Assembly (NCBI RefSeq): GCF_021233435.1
Contig: NZ_CP089468.1
Coordinates: 1,178,001 to 1,242,000, forward strand
Origin: Halobacterium noricense
GTDB taxonomy: Archaea; Halobacteriota; Halobacteria; Halobacteriales; Halobacteriaceae
Reading direction: 5' to 3'
DNA length: 64,000 nt
The notes beneath the pieces are model-generated. The model searched no databases and was not told where the DNA came from. It worked only from the letters and a program-made list of their open reading frames with translations. Within the stretch, counting starts at the first letter, position 1. Each line of letters starts with the position of its first letter. Positions 8,645 through 17,370 of the stretch are shown here, in pieces. Position numbers and translations under genes: made by a program.

Positions 8645-9388
8645 GGCACTGTCTAGTTAAGCACGGCTTCTGCTGGTGTTTGGTCATCGAGAGATCGGTG
8701 CGGTCTCTGATGGTTGTAGTAATGTACAAATTGTTCAAGATATTCGCGTGCGCTCGCCCGACTGCCGACCCACGAGTTGTGGAAACGGTCGATGCGCATT
8801 TTGAGGGTGTGAAACCACTTTCGATGCGGTTTCTGTCGGTATAGTCAACCCGACTGTTGAGTCCTAAGCGAGAGATGGCAGTCCGATATCCGAACTGGCC
8901 AACGAGAAATACGGCGTCGGAGAGATCGTGTTTCTCACGGAGTCCGTGAAGGAACGCAGCCGCTGTATCAGTCCCATGTCGTCCGAACAGTTCGACGTCA
9001 AGAATCAACTTTGTGTCGAGGTCTATTGTAGCATACAGACAAGACCATTCGCCGTTGATCTTGATAGCGGTCTCGTCAACTGCGACCCTTGACGGCTGCG
9101 CCGTCGGCGGGTCGCCAACGCTATCAGCGATTCGGTGAACCTATTGGCAGATTTCTTGATGTGAGCGTTCTACGCCGAGGATTCGGAGAATTTCTTTCGT
9201 TTCTCGAAGCGAACAGCCGGTCGCGTGGAGCCGGACGGCGAACGCCCTGACGGGCGTCGCCGTCCGCTCACGCTCCCAACATTCAAGATTCGCCGTGTTC
9301 AACGTCTCTTTGAGCAGTTCTTGGTTGAGCATAGACACCGAAACCAACGAACTGCTCACTTCTCAAACTGGCTTAACTAGACAGTGCC
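8645..9388 (-). mobile_element. IS6-type insertion sequence, degraded copy
   Basis: A 744-bp element with perfect 17-bp terminal inverted repeats GGCACTGTCTAGTTAAG. Neighbouring bases differ on the two sides (gcgtgtgc and aatcgagg), so there is no target duplication. The left flank is a nucleotidyltransferase relic and the right flank is an unrelated transposase relic. That combination suggests recombination between two IS copies. Its ends are the source of the miniature element at 2933. Confidence 0.88.
8653..9359 (-). pseudogene. IS6-type transposase, inactivated
   Basis: Homologous throughout to the intact transposase at 11941-12648 (shared block ERERTATPVRAFAVRLHATG). A premature stop follows GVERSHQEICQ, about a third of the way in. 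After the stop the homologous frame resumes (AVDETAIKINGEWS, DLDTKLILDVELFGRHGTD) and is then lost again around RVDYTDRNRI by a frameshift. It cannot make a functional enzyme. Confidence 0.85.
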
Positions 9389-9409
9389 AATCGAGGAAAC
9401 ACGCTTCTT

Positions 9410-9626
9410 TAATGAGAATTCATCGAAATCCTTCCGGATCGACCGGTGGAAATCGTCGCCGACCTCCACCTCGATCCCTACTACGGCGACAAAGAGGAGG
9501 CAACCCTTCTACTCCTCCGAAGCCAAAAAGGAACTACCCTTCTACGCCTGCGCTACACTCTACGCACGTGTCTGCAACAAAGCCAATCGGAGGATAGGAA
9601 ATGTGTCGGCAGCGTCCGAGATGAGG
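9410..9626 (+). pseudogene. ISH3-type transposase scrap
   Basis: The frame reads EFIEILPDRPVEIVADLHL then DPYYGDKEEATLLLLRSQKG. It aligns with RRDIVELLPEQVEVCADLHL and RPYYGDEDDTENL of the ISH3-type transposase at 29107. The family signal ends near 9600, where a second, different transposase relic begins in the same frame. Only ~60 codons remain. Confidence 0.7.
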
Positions 9627-10020
9627 ACGCGGACAACTACCACCTTTACATCACGAATTTACCAAAAGAACAGACCCTACCACATGATATAGCAACAATC
9701 TACCGGTGTCGCTGGGAAATAGAGTTGCTGCTTCAAGAACTGAAGACTCGGTACGAACTTTATAAGTTTGATACGCCAAAGAAACATATCGTGGAGATTG
9801 TCGTGTATACGGCTCTCTTAACACTGCTAGTGAGCAGAGATCTCCTTAGTCTGGTTTGGTGAGCACGCCGCAGATGATGCGGTGTTTCCCCAGAACGCTG
9901 GGCTGCGACCCTCCAGCCGCACGCCTATCTCATCCTGCATGAACTCATCCAGCAACTCGGATACTCACCACTGCTATTGATAGAACAGATGGCTGATGAT
10001 GCTCAGAAAATCCGTCAATA
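9627..10020 (+). pseudogene. IS4/ISH8-type transposase C-terminal relic
   Basis: The sequence reads YHLYITNLPKEQTLPHDIA, then IYRCRWEIELLLQELKTRYE, the IS4-family Y-R-E region with its C-terminal catalytic Glu. VEIVVYTALLTLLVSRDLL follows. After a frameshift near 9880 the tail resumes as ERWAATLQPHAYLILHELIQ and ends LIEQMADDAQKIRQ with a stop at 10018-10020. No inverted repeats could be matched. It is fused in frame to the ISH3-type scrap upstream, an artefact of two nested insertions. Confidence 0.75.
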
Positions 10021-10158
10021 GCGACCAACCCTCCACAAAACACTAGCTATCGCGACACAACAGGGGAAGGCGTGTTAGCTAAAGACGAATGCTTGAATTA
10101 CTCCCTGACCAAGCAATCTGCGAAACTGTTACACTATTCCGAGACTCACCAGTGACTA
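10021..10158. other. short non-coding spacer before the FkbM-like gene
   Basis: Nothing coding is seen between the ISH8-type relic and the methyltransferase start. The sequence is IS-derived at its left edge and must contain the promoter for the 10159-11882 pair. No element boundary is evident. Confidence 0.5.
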
Positions 10159-10908
10159 ATGGCATCACTCGGAGCGGCAAAGCGGATATATCGTGATGAA
10201 GGTATTCTACAATTGGCCCGGAAGACAATTTACTTCGGCTACAACAACTATCTTCGAATTCTACTCCCGAAGCGCACAGTTATGTATAATCAAGTTTCTG
10301 TTGCTGCTGGACGGGTGGCCGACTCGTTGATCCCTTGGCAGACTACAGATATACCCGACTATGAGGGAGGTCTCATAAGGGGTATCCGCGAATACGTGGA
10401 TGACGGAGATACTGTCGTGGTCGTCGGTGGCGGTTGGGGTGTTTCCACAGTTGCCGCGGCTCGACAAGCTGGTTCGTCTGGCCGTGTAGTCACATTCGAG
10501 GGAGCAAAAGAGGCAGTTGAAAGAGTTGAGGAGACGGTCGAGAAGAATCATGTCAGGAGTCGGGTTTCAGTTCAGCACGCTACCGTTGCGCAAGCACATT
10601 CGCTTCGAGGAAACGCCGACGGGGCAAAGGTTATGGATCCGAGTAACCTCCCTGCATGTGATGTTCTCGTTCTTGACTGCGAAGGTGCTGAGCTTGATAT
10701 CATCGACGAGATGGAGATCCAGCCGAAAGTATTGATTGTCGAGACTCATGGTATGTATGACGCACCGGAACTGGCTGTCCGGGACAGACTGGACCAAGCA
10801 GGGTACGAAGTAGTGGAAAGTATGGTGGCTGAAAAGCGACTACAGAGTGTTTGTGAAAAAAACGGTATCTACGTACTGTACTCTGTACGACACGGGAGCA
10901 CCTATTAA
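10159..10908 (+). CDS. FkbM-like methyltransferase
   Basis: A 249-aa SAM-dependent methyltransferase. The glycine-rich SAM site is VVVVGGGWGVSTVAAA near residue 95, followed by VVTFEGAKEAVERVEETV. The FkbM-type acidic block VLVLDCEGAELDIIDEME sits near residue 171 and ends with VLIVETHGMYD. The sequence is divergent from the FkbM gene at 4649, and the usual I-K-I-D-V-E-G is replaced by V-L-D-C-E-G. It lies 50 bp ahead of the GT2 gene and is probably co-transcribed, which supports sugar O-methylation as its role. Confidence 0.82.
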   Translation: MASLGAAKRIYRDEGILQLARKTIYFGYNNYLRILLPKRTVMYNQVSVAAGRVADSLIPWQTTDIPDYEGGLIRGIREYVDDGDTVVVVGGGWGVSTVAAARQAGSSGRVVTFEGAKEAVERVEETVEKNHVRSRVSVQHATVAQAHSLRGNADGAKVMDPSNLPACDVLVLDCEGAELDIIDEMEIQPKVLIVETHGMYDAPELAVRDRLDQAGYEVVESMVAEKRLQSVCEKNGIYVLYSVRHGSTY

Positions 10909-10961
10909 AATATTATAAAATGTTGAATAATATCGATATACAGTGGCGGAGGTGAGTAGAA

Positions 10962-11882
10962 ATGAAAGATATTCTTAGTTGCCAGTCTGAATGGCCGGAA
11001 GTCGCCATCATCATCCTCAACTGGAATAATTATGAGGATACTGCTCGCTGCTTGTCCTCATTAGAGGACGTCAACTATCCGAACTACACTATATACGTTG
11101 TTGATAATGCCTCCTCAGATAATTCTCTTCAACGGCTTCATGAAGATTACCCATGGTGCAGATTTATCGAGAATAGCGAGAACCAAGGTTTTGCTGGAGG
11201 ATGTAACCGAGGGATCGAAAGGGCATTAGAGGACGGAATGGACCACGTTCTTTTATTAAACAACGATACAATAGTATCATCGACATTTCTTAAACCACTT
11301 ATTAAAACTGTAGAATGTAATGAAAAAGTTGCTCTAGTAGGTGGAATAATTGAATATATGAATGAGGAGGGATTGTGGTACGCGGGATCAACGTTTAACC
11401 CTACGTTAGCTAAAAGTGGCCATCAGACTACTATCAAAGATACAAAACCATACCATACAGAACATGTCACTGGAGCCTTAATGTTACTCTCTGGTGAATT
11501 TATTGTAAATGGAAATTATCTAGATGAAGATTATTTCTTTGGATATGAAGATGTGGAAATATCTTGGCGCGCAAGACGAAATGGATGGAAGACATTAGTT
11601 GCACCCGATTCCTGCATTCAGCATGAAGTAAGTTCAACGGCGGGATTCCGTAGCCCGTTTAAATTTTATCATGCAACTCGGAATAGAATGAAGTTTGCGC
11701 AAAACCTTACTCTATATAAACAAGTAGTATTTTATACGTTCTTTATGTTAACGCGGTTGATCCGAGCCGCCCAGTGGTACTCAAGCTTTCCGGGCCGAAT
11801 CAAAGCAATAGGCAAAGGAATTGTTGATCATCTCTTGGGTCGACCACCCAGAAAACCGGATGAATTTGATAAGAGTGGTTAG
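10962..11882 (+). CDS. GT2-family glycosyltransferase (rhamnosyltransferase-like)
   Basis: A 306-aa inverting glycosyltransferase with a GT-A fold. The N-terminus is VAIIILNWNNYEDTARCLSS with VVDNASSDNS; NQGFAGGCNRGIE and the metal-binding VLLLNNDTIV follow. The C-terminal GYEDVEISWRARRNGWKT carries the ED motif of the WbbL-type rhamnosyltransferases. One short hydrophobic or amphipathic patch near residue 250 may associate with the membrane. The second half is AT-rich, which suggests foreign origin. Rhamnose would fit the rml genes in the same locus, but the donor is an inference. Confidence 0.88.
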   Translation: MKDILSCQSEWPEVAIIILNWNNYEDTARCLSSLEDVNYPNYTIYVVDNASSDNSLQRLHEDYPWCRFIENSENQGFAGGCNRGIERALEDGMDHVLLLNNDTIVSSTFLKPLIKTVECNEKVALVGGIIEYMNEEGLWYAGSTFNPTLAKSGHQTTIKDTKPYHTEHVTGALMLLSGEFIVNGNYLDEDYFFGYEDVEISWRARRNGWKTLVAPDSCIQHEVSSTAGFRSPFKFYHATRNRMKFAQNLTLYKQVVFYTFFMLTRLIRAAQWYSSFPGRIKAIGKGIVDHLLGRPPRKPDEFDKSG

Positions 11883-11932
11883 ACGCTAATTGGAGTGGCT
11901 ATATGTTAAAATTACTAGATAATACAAAAGGA

Positions 11933-12677
11933 GGCACTGTCTAGTTTAGAACCTCGTCGGCTGGCGTTCGATCGCCGAGCGATTGGTGCGGTCTGAGACG
12001 GTTGTAGTAATGCGCAAATAACGCAAGCCATTGGCGAACGCTCCGCCGACTGCCCACCCACGAATTGTGGAAACGGTCGAGTCGCATTTTCAGCGTGTGA
12101 AACCATTTTTCGATGAGGTTTCGATCGGTATAGTCAACCCGACCGTTTAATCCTAATCGAGCAAGGGCAGTCCGGTAGACGAACTGATCGACGAGAAACG
12201 TCGTGTCTGAGAGATCGTGTTTCTCCGCTAGTCCAGACAGGAACGCAGCCGCCGGATCGGTGCCATGGCGTCCGAACAACGCAACGTCAAGAATGAGTTT
12301 CGTGTCAAGGTCTATTGCAGCGTACAACCAAGACCACTCGCCGTTAATTTTGACAGCGGTTTCGTCGACCGCGACCCGCGACGGCGAAGCCGTCGTCGGG
12401 TCAGGAACGCTGTCAGCTAGCCGATGTACCCACTGCCAAACGTCTTGATGAGAGCGTTCTACGCCTAATTCCGCGAGAATCGTTGTTGTCTCTTTAAGCG
12501 AACAACCGGTCGCGTGGAGCCGGACGGCGAACGCCCTGACGGGCGTCGCCGTCCGCTCACGCTCCCAAGTTTCTTCTAAATCCGCCGCAAAGCACTCGCT
12601 GAGCAGGTCTGCGAGCATTGTCCCAAACAAACTCAACGACCTGCTCACTTCTCAAACTGACTTAATTAGACAGTGCC
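11933..12677 (-). mobile_element. IS6-type insertion sequence, intact
   Basis: A 745-bp element with near-perfect 17-bp inverted ends (GGCACTGTCTAGTTTAG and the complement of CTTAATTAGACAGTGCC). It is bounded by a perfect 8-bp direct repeat caaaagga at 11925-11932 and 12678-12685, the duplication size expected for the IS6 family. The transposase frame is complete. It is the best-preserved IS6-type copy here and the likely source of activity for the miniature element. Confidence 0.94.
11941..12648 (-). CDS. IS6-family transposase
   Basis: A 235-aa DDE transposase. A helix-turn-helix-like N-terminus (LHATGCSLKETTTILAELG, then RSHQDVWQWVHRL) precedes the catalytic core. The core has VAVDETAVKINGEWSWLYAA for the first Asp, DTKLILDVALFGRHGTD, VDYTDRNLIEKWFHTLKMRL for the catalytic Glu, and FAHYYNRLRPHQSLGDRTPA at the C-terminus. 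Length is normal for the haloarchaeal ISH14/ISH15-type members. No lesion is visible. Confidence 0.93.
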   Translation of the reverse strand: MSRSLSLFGTMLADLLSECFAADLEETWERERTATPVRAFAVRLHATGCSLKETTTILAELGVERSHQDVWQWVHRLADSVPDPTTASPSRVAVDETAVKINGEWSWLYAAIDLDTKLILDVALFGRHGTDPAAAFLSGLAEKHDLSDTTFLVDQFVYRTALARLGLNGRVDYTDRNLIEKWFHTLKMRLDRFHNSWVGSRRSVRQWLALFAHYYNRLRPHQSLGDRTPADEVLN

Positions 12678-12745
12678 CAAAAGGACGGAATTTTGTCTAA
12701 TAATCTTGCTCACTTCACTTGTTGGGCTGTTTCGCTGGTAGTGGT

Positions 12746-13431
12746 AGTGTTCAGATAAGCTGGTTCCATGCGAAGGCGAACGCTTGAAGCAATTTTTGAC
12801 GGTTTCTGCTTCAGCATGGCTGAAACAGTTTGAGAACTGGTCGGTTCGGCGTTTTAGTTCTCGGAAGACACGTTCGACGCTGTTTCGATTACCGTGTTTT
12901 TCGTATCGGTAATTGAGGTCGTGTCGGTGGAGAGTTGCTTGCAGCCACGGTGTAGAATCGACGAGAGACTGCGTCATCGACGAGATGTTTCTCGCAGAGT
13001 TCAGCGAACAACATCTCGGTAATCGCTTGATTTCTCGTCGGAGAGAGCTTGACGTTCAGCAAGCGGTTCGTTGCAGGATCGACTGCGGCGTACAGCCAGA
13101 ATCGTTCGTCGTTGAGTTGGATCACGGTCTCGTTAACCGCGACGTGATCCGGATTTGCACCGTCAAGCGGCTGTAGATCCGCCTTCTGCACCCAGTTGTG
13201 AACGGTCGTTCGACAGCCTTCGACACCCAACTATCGAGAATAGAGATGGTATCTGAAAGTGATAGTCCAGCCAGATGGAATCGGATACCGAGCTTCATCG
13301 CGGGCTCGGGTGTCGCCTCTCGCTCCAGAAAATCTAACTCGAAACAGTCGCTACCTCCGAGGAGGCGGGCGATTTCTGGCATGAACCACTAGAAAATCGC
13401 TTCGCCTCACTCTTCATCCTTATCTGAACAC
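12746..13431 (-). mobile_element. degraded IS with GTGTTCAGATAAG ends
   Basis: A ~686-bp element delimited by 13-bp inverted repeats GTGTTCAGATAAG (12746-12758) and its complement (13419-13431). Flanking bases do not match, so the target duplication is lost. The interior is one transposase gene broken into several frames. It lies only ~70 bp from the intact IS6-type element but is a different lineage. Confidence 0.8.
12757..13382 (-). pseudogene. IS6-like DDE transposase, multiply frameshifted
   Basis: Three frames carry consecutive parts of one protein. MPEIARLLGGSDCFELDFLE opens it. CRTTVHNWVQKADLQPLDG, DHVAVNETVIQLNDERFWLY and DPATNRLLNVKLSPTRNQA follow, then LHRHDLNYRYEKHGNRNSVE and VFRELKRRTDQFSNCFSHAE. 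It closes with LQAFAFAWNQLI in yet another frame. The order matches the halobacterial IS6-like transposases that begin MPEIARLL. At least three indels separate the pieces, and VAVNE replaces the usual VAVDE at the first catalytic position, so it is dead. Confidence 0.8.
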
Positions 13432-13582
13432 CGCCCGCCAATTGGTTGTATATATATTCGGTAAAGAAGGAATACGGCCGTGAAAATTCGCCCCATGGAT
13501 GGTAGTTTTAGATACTATATTGACAACAGACGGTGGAAGGAGTAACGCAGAACTTACTTTCCCACACCAATAAGAATTAGAT

Positions 13583-14692
13583 ATGGCCAACACTATTCTC
13601 ATCGATGCAAGTCCGCTTAGTGGCGGGATTACTGGTGCTGGAAGATATGCGTACGAGCTACTAGATGTACTGGTTTCGATGGATAGTGAGTTCGAATTTC
13701 AACTTATAGTCCCCGACGAGAAGGATCGATCGTGGGATATCAATCACTGGGACCGGTATGAACGAGTTACGTTTGTGAAGATGAATGAGACGAGTGTGGG
13801 GCCGAAGCGACAACTGAGTTATGCACTCTCCTCGTTCGATTATGACTTGTTTCATTCCCTCTCGTCTCTGGCTCCGCTGTTCATGCGAGGAAAAATGGTA
13901 ACGACGATTCATGACCTCAAACATTTTAACGGCGGAACTTTTCTAAAGGGATTTAGTAATACTAAGAATAAATATATAAAAACTGTGATGAAACAGAGTA
14001 TGAAGCGCTCGGACCAAATCCTTGCAGTGTCTGAGCATACGAAGTCCGACATACAAGATATCGCGAATATCCCCTCCGAGTCAATAACTGTCTCTCCGCT
14101 CGGACCAGGGAATGAGGTTCTGAAAGTTGATGAGAAGCCCCCGATTGACTCACCATATTTATTCTTTATAGGATCTATTCGTCCACATAAAAACCTCGAT
14201 GCACTACTTGAAGCCTTTGAAATGTTGTCACGCACCTATAGTCACGACGATCTTCAATTAGTGATCGCAGGGGGTGATTACAACGGCCACACGCAAGAAT
14301 TGCAATCGGGATTATCAAGCCAGCAGCAAGAGAAGGTTCATTTTATCGGAAAAATAAGTGACCGAGAACTCGCAGTCTGGTACACCCATACCCGAGTATT
14401 CGTGTATCCATCGTTGTACGAAGGGTTCGGATTACCCCCACTCGAGGCAATGGGCTACGGCGTTCCTGTCGCCGTCTCCAACCGGACATCAATTCCCGAG
14501 GTTGTCGGGGATGCAGGTGTCTATTTTGACCCCACAGATTCGGAGAATATGGCAGATACTATTGATGAAATACTGAGCTCGCAATCGTGGAGAGCGGAAC
14601 TGTCAAAGAAATCTAAATATCGGTATCAACAATTCACGTGGGAAACTACAGCAGAAAAGACGCTAGAAGCATATGATGCTGTGCTTAACTGA
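13583..14692 (+). CDS. GT4-family glycosyltransferase (mannosyltransferase-like)
   Basis: A 369-aa GT-B enzyme. The N-terminal domain begins ILIDASPLSGGITGAGRYAY, the glycine-rich acceptor-site loop, and contains TTIHDLKHFN. The interdomain block is QILAVSEHTKSDIQDIANIP. The donor domain has YLFFIGSIRPHKNLDALLEA and VFVYPSLYEGFGLPPLEAMG with the E-x7-E motif, then ISVPEVVGDAG-like text. It is full length and unbroken. Its GC content is intermediate. IS relics bound it on both sides, so it was probably left in place while neighbours were lost. Confidence 0.9.
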   Translation: MANTILIDASPLSGGITGAGRYAYELLDVLVSMDSEFEFQLIVPDEKDRSWDINHWDRYERVTFVKMNETSVGPKRQLSYALSSFDYDLFHSLSSLAPLFMRGKMVTTIHDLKHFNGGTFLKGFSNTKNKYIKTVMKQSMKRSDQILAVSEHTKSDIQDIANIPSESITVSPLGPGNEVLKVDEKPPIDSPYLFFIGSIRPHKNLDALLEAFEMLSRTYSHDDLQLVIAGGDYNGHTQELQSGLSSQQQEKVHFIGKISDRELAVWYTHTRVFVYPSLYEGFGLPPLEAMGYGVPVAVSNRTSIPEVVGDAGVYFDPTDSENMADTIDEILSSQSWRAELSKKSKYRYQQFTWETTAEKTLEAYDAVLN

Positions 14693-14805
14693 AGGAATCG
14701 GTTTCGTAGTTGTTGCAGGGCCTGAATAGGAGCATGGGGGCAACACAACTCTTATTTGATATTTGCTGGACTCTCCAAGGTATCTGAATCTCTCTTATGT
14801 CAGTT

Positions 14806-15807
14806 CGCTCTTGCGTAGGAGATTGTTGATACTGCTGAGCGGTCGCTGTGGAGTCGAAGAGGACAAGGGCACCGCGTCAGCGGTGCCCGACACGAATGAT
14901 TCCGCTAGATGTGTTTGGGTCGGAATCGGTCGCAGCGGACCTGTTGGCGCAGGTTCGCTGGCGTGACGGTGTTACCTGTCCTCGCTGCCGTTCTGACCGG
15001 ACGGTCAGAAACGGCAGCTACAGAGAGTTTCAACGGTATCTCTGTAAGAATTGCGACCGCACGTTCAACGACAAAACCGGCACAATCTTCGCTCACTCGA
15101 AAATTGCGCTCCGGCGGTGGCTGTTCTCGATCTACGCATTTCTCCGCTTTAACACGAGTCTCCGCCAACTACAGTGCGAAATCGAGGTGACACACAAGAC
15201 GATGCACCGGCGCATCGAGCTCTTCGCCAGCGCGCTCGATGCGCCTTCCCTCGATCTCGTCGGCCCGGTCGAAATCGACGAGGTCTACGTCAACGCGGGG
15301 AAGAAGGCCGCGAGCGCGACCAGGAGTCGCGCTCGCGTGGCCTGTCCACGCGCGGGCGTGGTTCTTGTATAGCGGCGACAAGCCACCCGTGTTCATTCTC
15401 GCTGATCGCGGGACCGGACAGCGGTACGTGGTTCCAGCGAAAGCCGCCGACGAATCGACAATTCGACTCCTGCTTGCTGACCGCAAAGAGGAGTTGCTCA
15501 CGGTCTATACCGACGGCTTTCGAGCGTACGAACCGCTCGAAGCGGTCGACGTATTCGACCGCAAATACGTCGTCCACGGCGACGGCGAATACGCCGATGA
15601 GGAAGTACACGTCAACACCTGCGAGAGCCACGCGTCGCTGACGCGACGGTGGCTCTCGCCGCATCGAGGGGTCTCGAAAGACAAGTTGACGCAGTATCTC
15701 AGAGCGTTCCAACTACGTCGGGAACTGTTTCGGAAACCCGGTCGAGACGCTCTCAAACACGCTATCAAAGCAACGCTCTGAAATCAACAATATGCTACGC
15801 AAGAGCG
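14806..15807 (+). mobile_element. IS1595-family insertion sequence, mutated sister copy
   Basis: A 1,002-bp element with 25-bp inverted ends (cgctcttgcgtaggagattg at the left). It is flanked by atgtcagtt at 14797-14805 and 15808-15816. This exact repeat is 9 bp, against 8 bp for the sister copy at 7113, so one base may match by chance. Orientation is opposite to the 7113 copy. The two bracket a 6.7-kb segment with the FkbM-like, GT2 and GT4 genes, yet each keeps its own target duplication. No inversion between them has therefore occurred since insertion. Confidence 0.9.
14896..15781 (+). pseudogene. IS1595-family transposase with two indels
   Basis: It begins MIPLDVFGSESVAADLLAQV exactly like the intact copy and keeps CPRCRSDRTVRNG and VGPVEIDEVYVNAG. 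Near 15302 one base is missing relative to the 7139 copy. The middle block GRERDQESRSRGLSTRGRGS is then in another frame, and near 15370 two extra bases shift it again to SGDKPPVFILADRGTGQ. The C-terminal block through HAIKATL is otherwise intact. Without frameshifting it would yield only a truncated protein lacking two catalytic acidic residues. Confidence 0.88.
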
Positions 15808-16056
15808 ATGTCAGTTAAATCTATGGCTGATAAATATCTGGTTGTCGGGAGAGATATCTTCCCGTTCGAAAAGCGATCGAAGATGGGTGTACTCGTCAAC
15901 CGAAACACGCGACAGAACCGGCGACTGCAACCGCTTCGCATTCGAACATCCGGAGCCTCAACTAGCTCACAGCAAAAGAATTATGAACGCGTTATCGAAA
16001 CATTCTTAATGAAACAAACAGTTCAGGAGCACAAGACCTGTCCCAAAGTCTCGTAA
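15808..16056 (+). CDS. uncharacterised 82-aa ORF beginning inside the IS target duplication
   Basis: The frame MSVKSMADKYLVVGRDIFPF runs to a TAA that directly abuts the ATG of the next gene (taaatg). Its own ATG lies in the right-hand copy of the IS1595 target duplication. The composition is basic (RNTRQNRRLQPLRIR) and not typically haloarchaeal; no family was recognised. It may be the surviving 3' part of a gene disrupted by the insertion, since 14693-14796 contains no matching upstream frame. The zero spacing to the membrane protein suggests translational coupling. Confidence 0.35.
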   Translation: MSVKSMADKYLVVGRDIFPFEKRSKMGVLVNRNTRQNRRLQPLRIRTSGASTSSQQKNYERVIETFLMKQTVQEHKTCPKVS

Positions 16057-17331
16057 ATGAGTAGTGCTCATCTCCATCCCCGTCGCCGTAAGCTCACATC
16101 GTTTATTACGCCAGGCGCTTGTACGCTTGTTCTCCTCGTACTCCTTCCAGCAGAGGTGTCAATCCCACTAATCGCCGTACTCACTGCTGGAATCAGCGTC
16201 GTCTCCTACCAACTACAGAACTACCTCCTGACTACCATCACAGGAGCGTTCCTATTCCGACTCGCGTTTATTATCGTTGATTCCGTTGTCGGGTTTCTCC
16301 CGACTGTCCCAATCTCTTCAGGTCATAACCGACGTGCAATCGACCTCGCAACCGCGTGGTCGAACGGCCAGTTCGTCGGCGCTCTCGGCGACGTAACGAC
16401 GATGCGCATCGTGATGGCGCATTTGCTCGCACCGTTTTACGTCGTCCTAGGTCACTCACCCGTCGTTGGCCGTATCGGTATCGCGCTCGTCAGTCTCCTC
16501 GTCGGGTATCTCGTCTTCAAGCTCGCACGCCACGTTACCGACTACCGGACCTCCGTACTCGCCGCCTCGATCGTCCTCTTCTGGCCGACGATTGTCTATC
16601 GATCGGTCGTGATTCAGCGCGAGGTCGTTCTCGTCGTCGTGATGCTGACGTTCCTGTGGGCCGCAGTACAATGGCTCGACTCCGTTACACTCCGGACCGC
16701 CGCAATCGCATTCCTCGCGACTGCGGCTACCTTTGCGCTCCGCAGGGAAAACCTCGTCCTGATCGTCGCGATGGTCGGGTTCGTCAGCCTCGTCAAGAGC
16801 CGCGATAAGCCCTACCTCACAGGACTCACACTCCTTTCCGTCCCGTTCCTCGCGTTCTTCGCCCTCAATTTCGAGACGTTCACCGGCCACGGCTCCACGC
16901 TCTCCCCTGCGGCACTCGAATCGTTCGCGTACGGCCGTGCTCACGGTGACGCCGTGTACCTGATGGGACTCCACTACGACACTTGGCTGGACATTATCCT
17001 TTACGCACCAATGAAGGTTCTGTACTTCCTGTTCACGCCGTTCCCGTGGCATATCCAGAGCGTCACAGAACTGTTCGTCGGCATGAGCGCTCTCGCACTC
17101 CTCGTCGCGACCCTGTTCGTCCGGCGAGGTATCGCGATACTCCACGACAGGCCGTACTACCTCGGACTCCTTCTCTCATACTTCCTGACCGGCGTCGTCA
17201 CGTACTCGATCATCGAGATGAACTACGGCGCTGCTGTCCGTCGACGAATTCAGTTCATCCCGATCCTCCTCCTCCTCGCCGTCGTCGGACTCTCAAACGT
17301 CGAATTCGACGTTCGATGGCCGACACGATGA
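16057..17331 (+). CDS. polytopic membrane protein, possible GT-C or polymerase type
   Basis: A 424-aa protein with roughly ten hydrophobic segments (for example ACTLVLLVLLPAEVSIPLIA and VVLVVVMLTFLWAAVQWL). A basic cytoplasmic N-terminus precedes them. Extramembrane loops hold SSGHNRRAIDLATAWSNGQF and YRSVVIQREVV, an arrangement seen in GT-C glycosyltransferases and O-antigen-type polymerases. No diagnostic DxD or other catalytic motif is certain, so the role is inferred from topology and from the adjacent sulfatase-like and glycosyltransferase genes. It ends 39 bp before the sulfatase-like gene. Confidence 0.7.
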   Translation: MSSAHLHPRRRKLTSFITPGACTLVLLVLLPAEVSIPLIAVLTAGISVVSYQLQNYLLTTITGAFLFRLAFIIVDSVVGFLPTVPISSGHNRRAIDLATAWSNGQFVGALGDVTTMRIVMAHLLAPFYVVLGHSPVVGRIGIALVSLLVGYLVFKLARHVTDYRTSVLAASIVLFWPTIVYRSVVIQREVVLVVVMLTFLWAAVQWLDSVTLRTAAIAFLATAATFALRRENLVLIVAMVGFVSLVKSRDKPYLTGLTLLSVPFLAFFALNFETFTGHGSTLSPAALESFAYGRAHGDAVYLMGLHYDTWLDIILYAPMKVLYFLFTPFPWHIQSVTELFVGMSALALLVATLFVRRGIAILHDRPYYLGLLLSYFLTGVVTYSIIEMNYGAAVRRRIQFIPILLLLAVVGLSNVEFDVRWPTR

Positions 17332-17370
17332 CACAAGCCATTTTACTGCAGTCTAGCTAGACCACACTAC

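Noticed and set aside
7113-15807. Composite transposon formed by the two inverted IS1595 copies
   Set aside because: Each copy has its own perfect target duplication, so they inserted independently. There is no common outer duplication to indicate movement as a unit.
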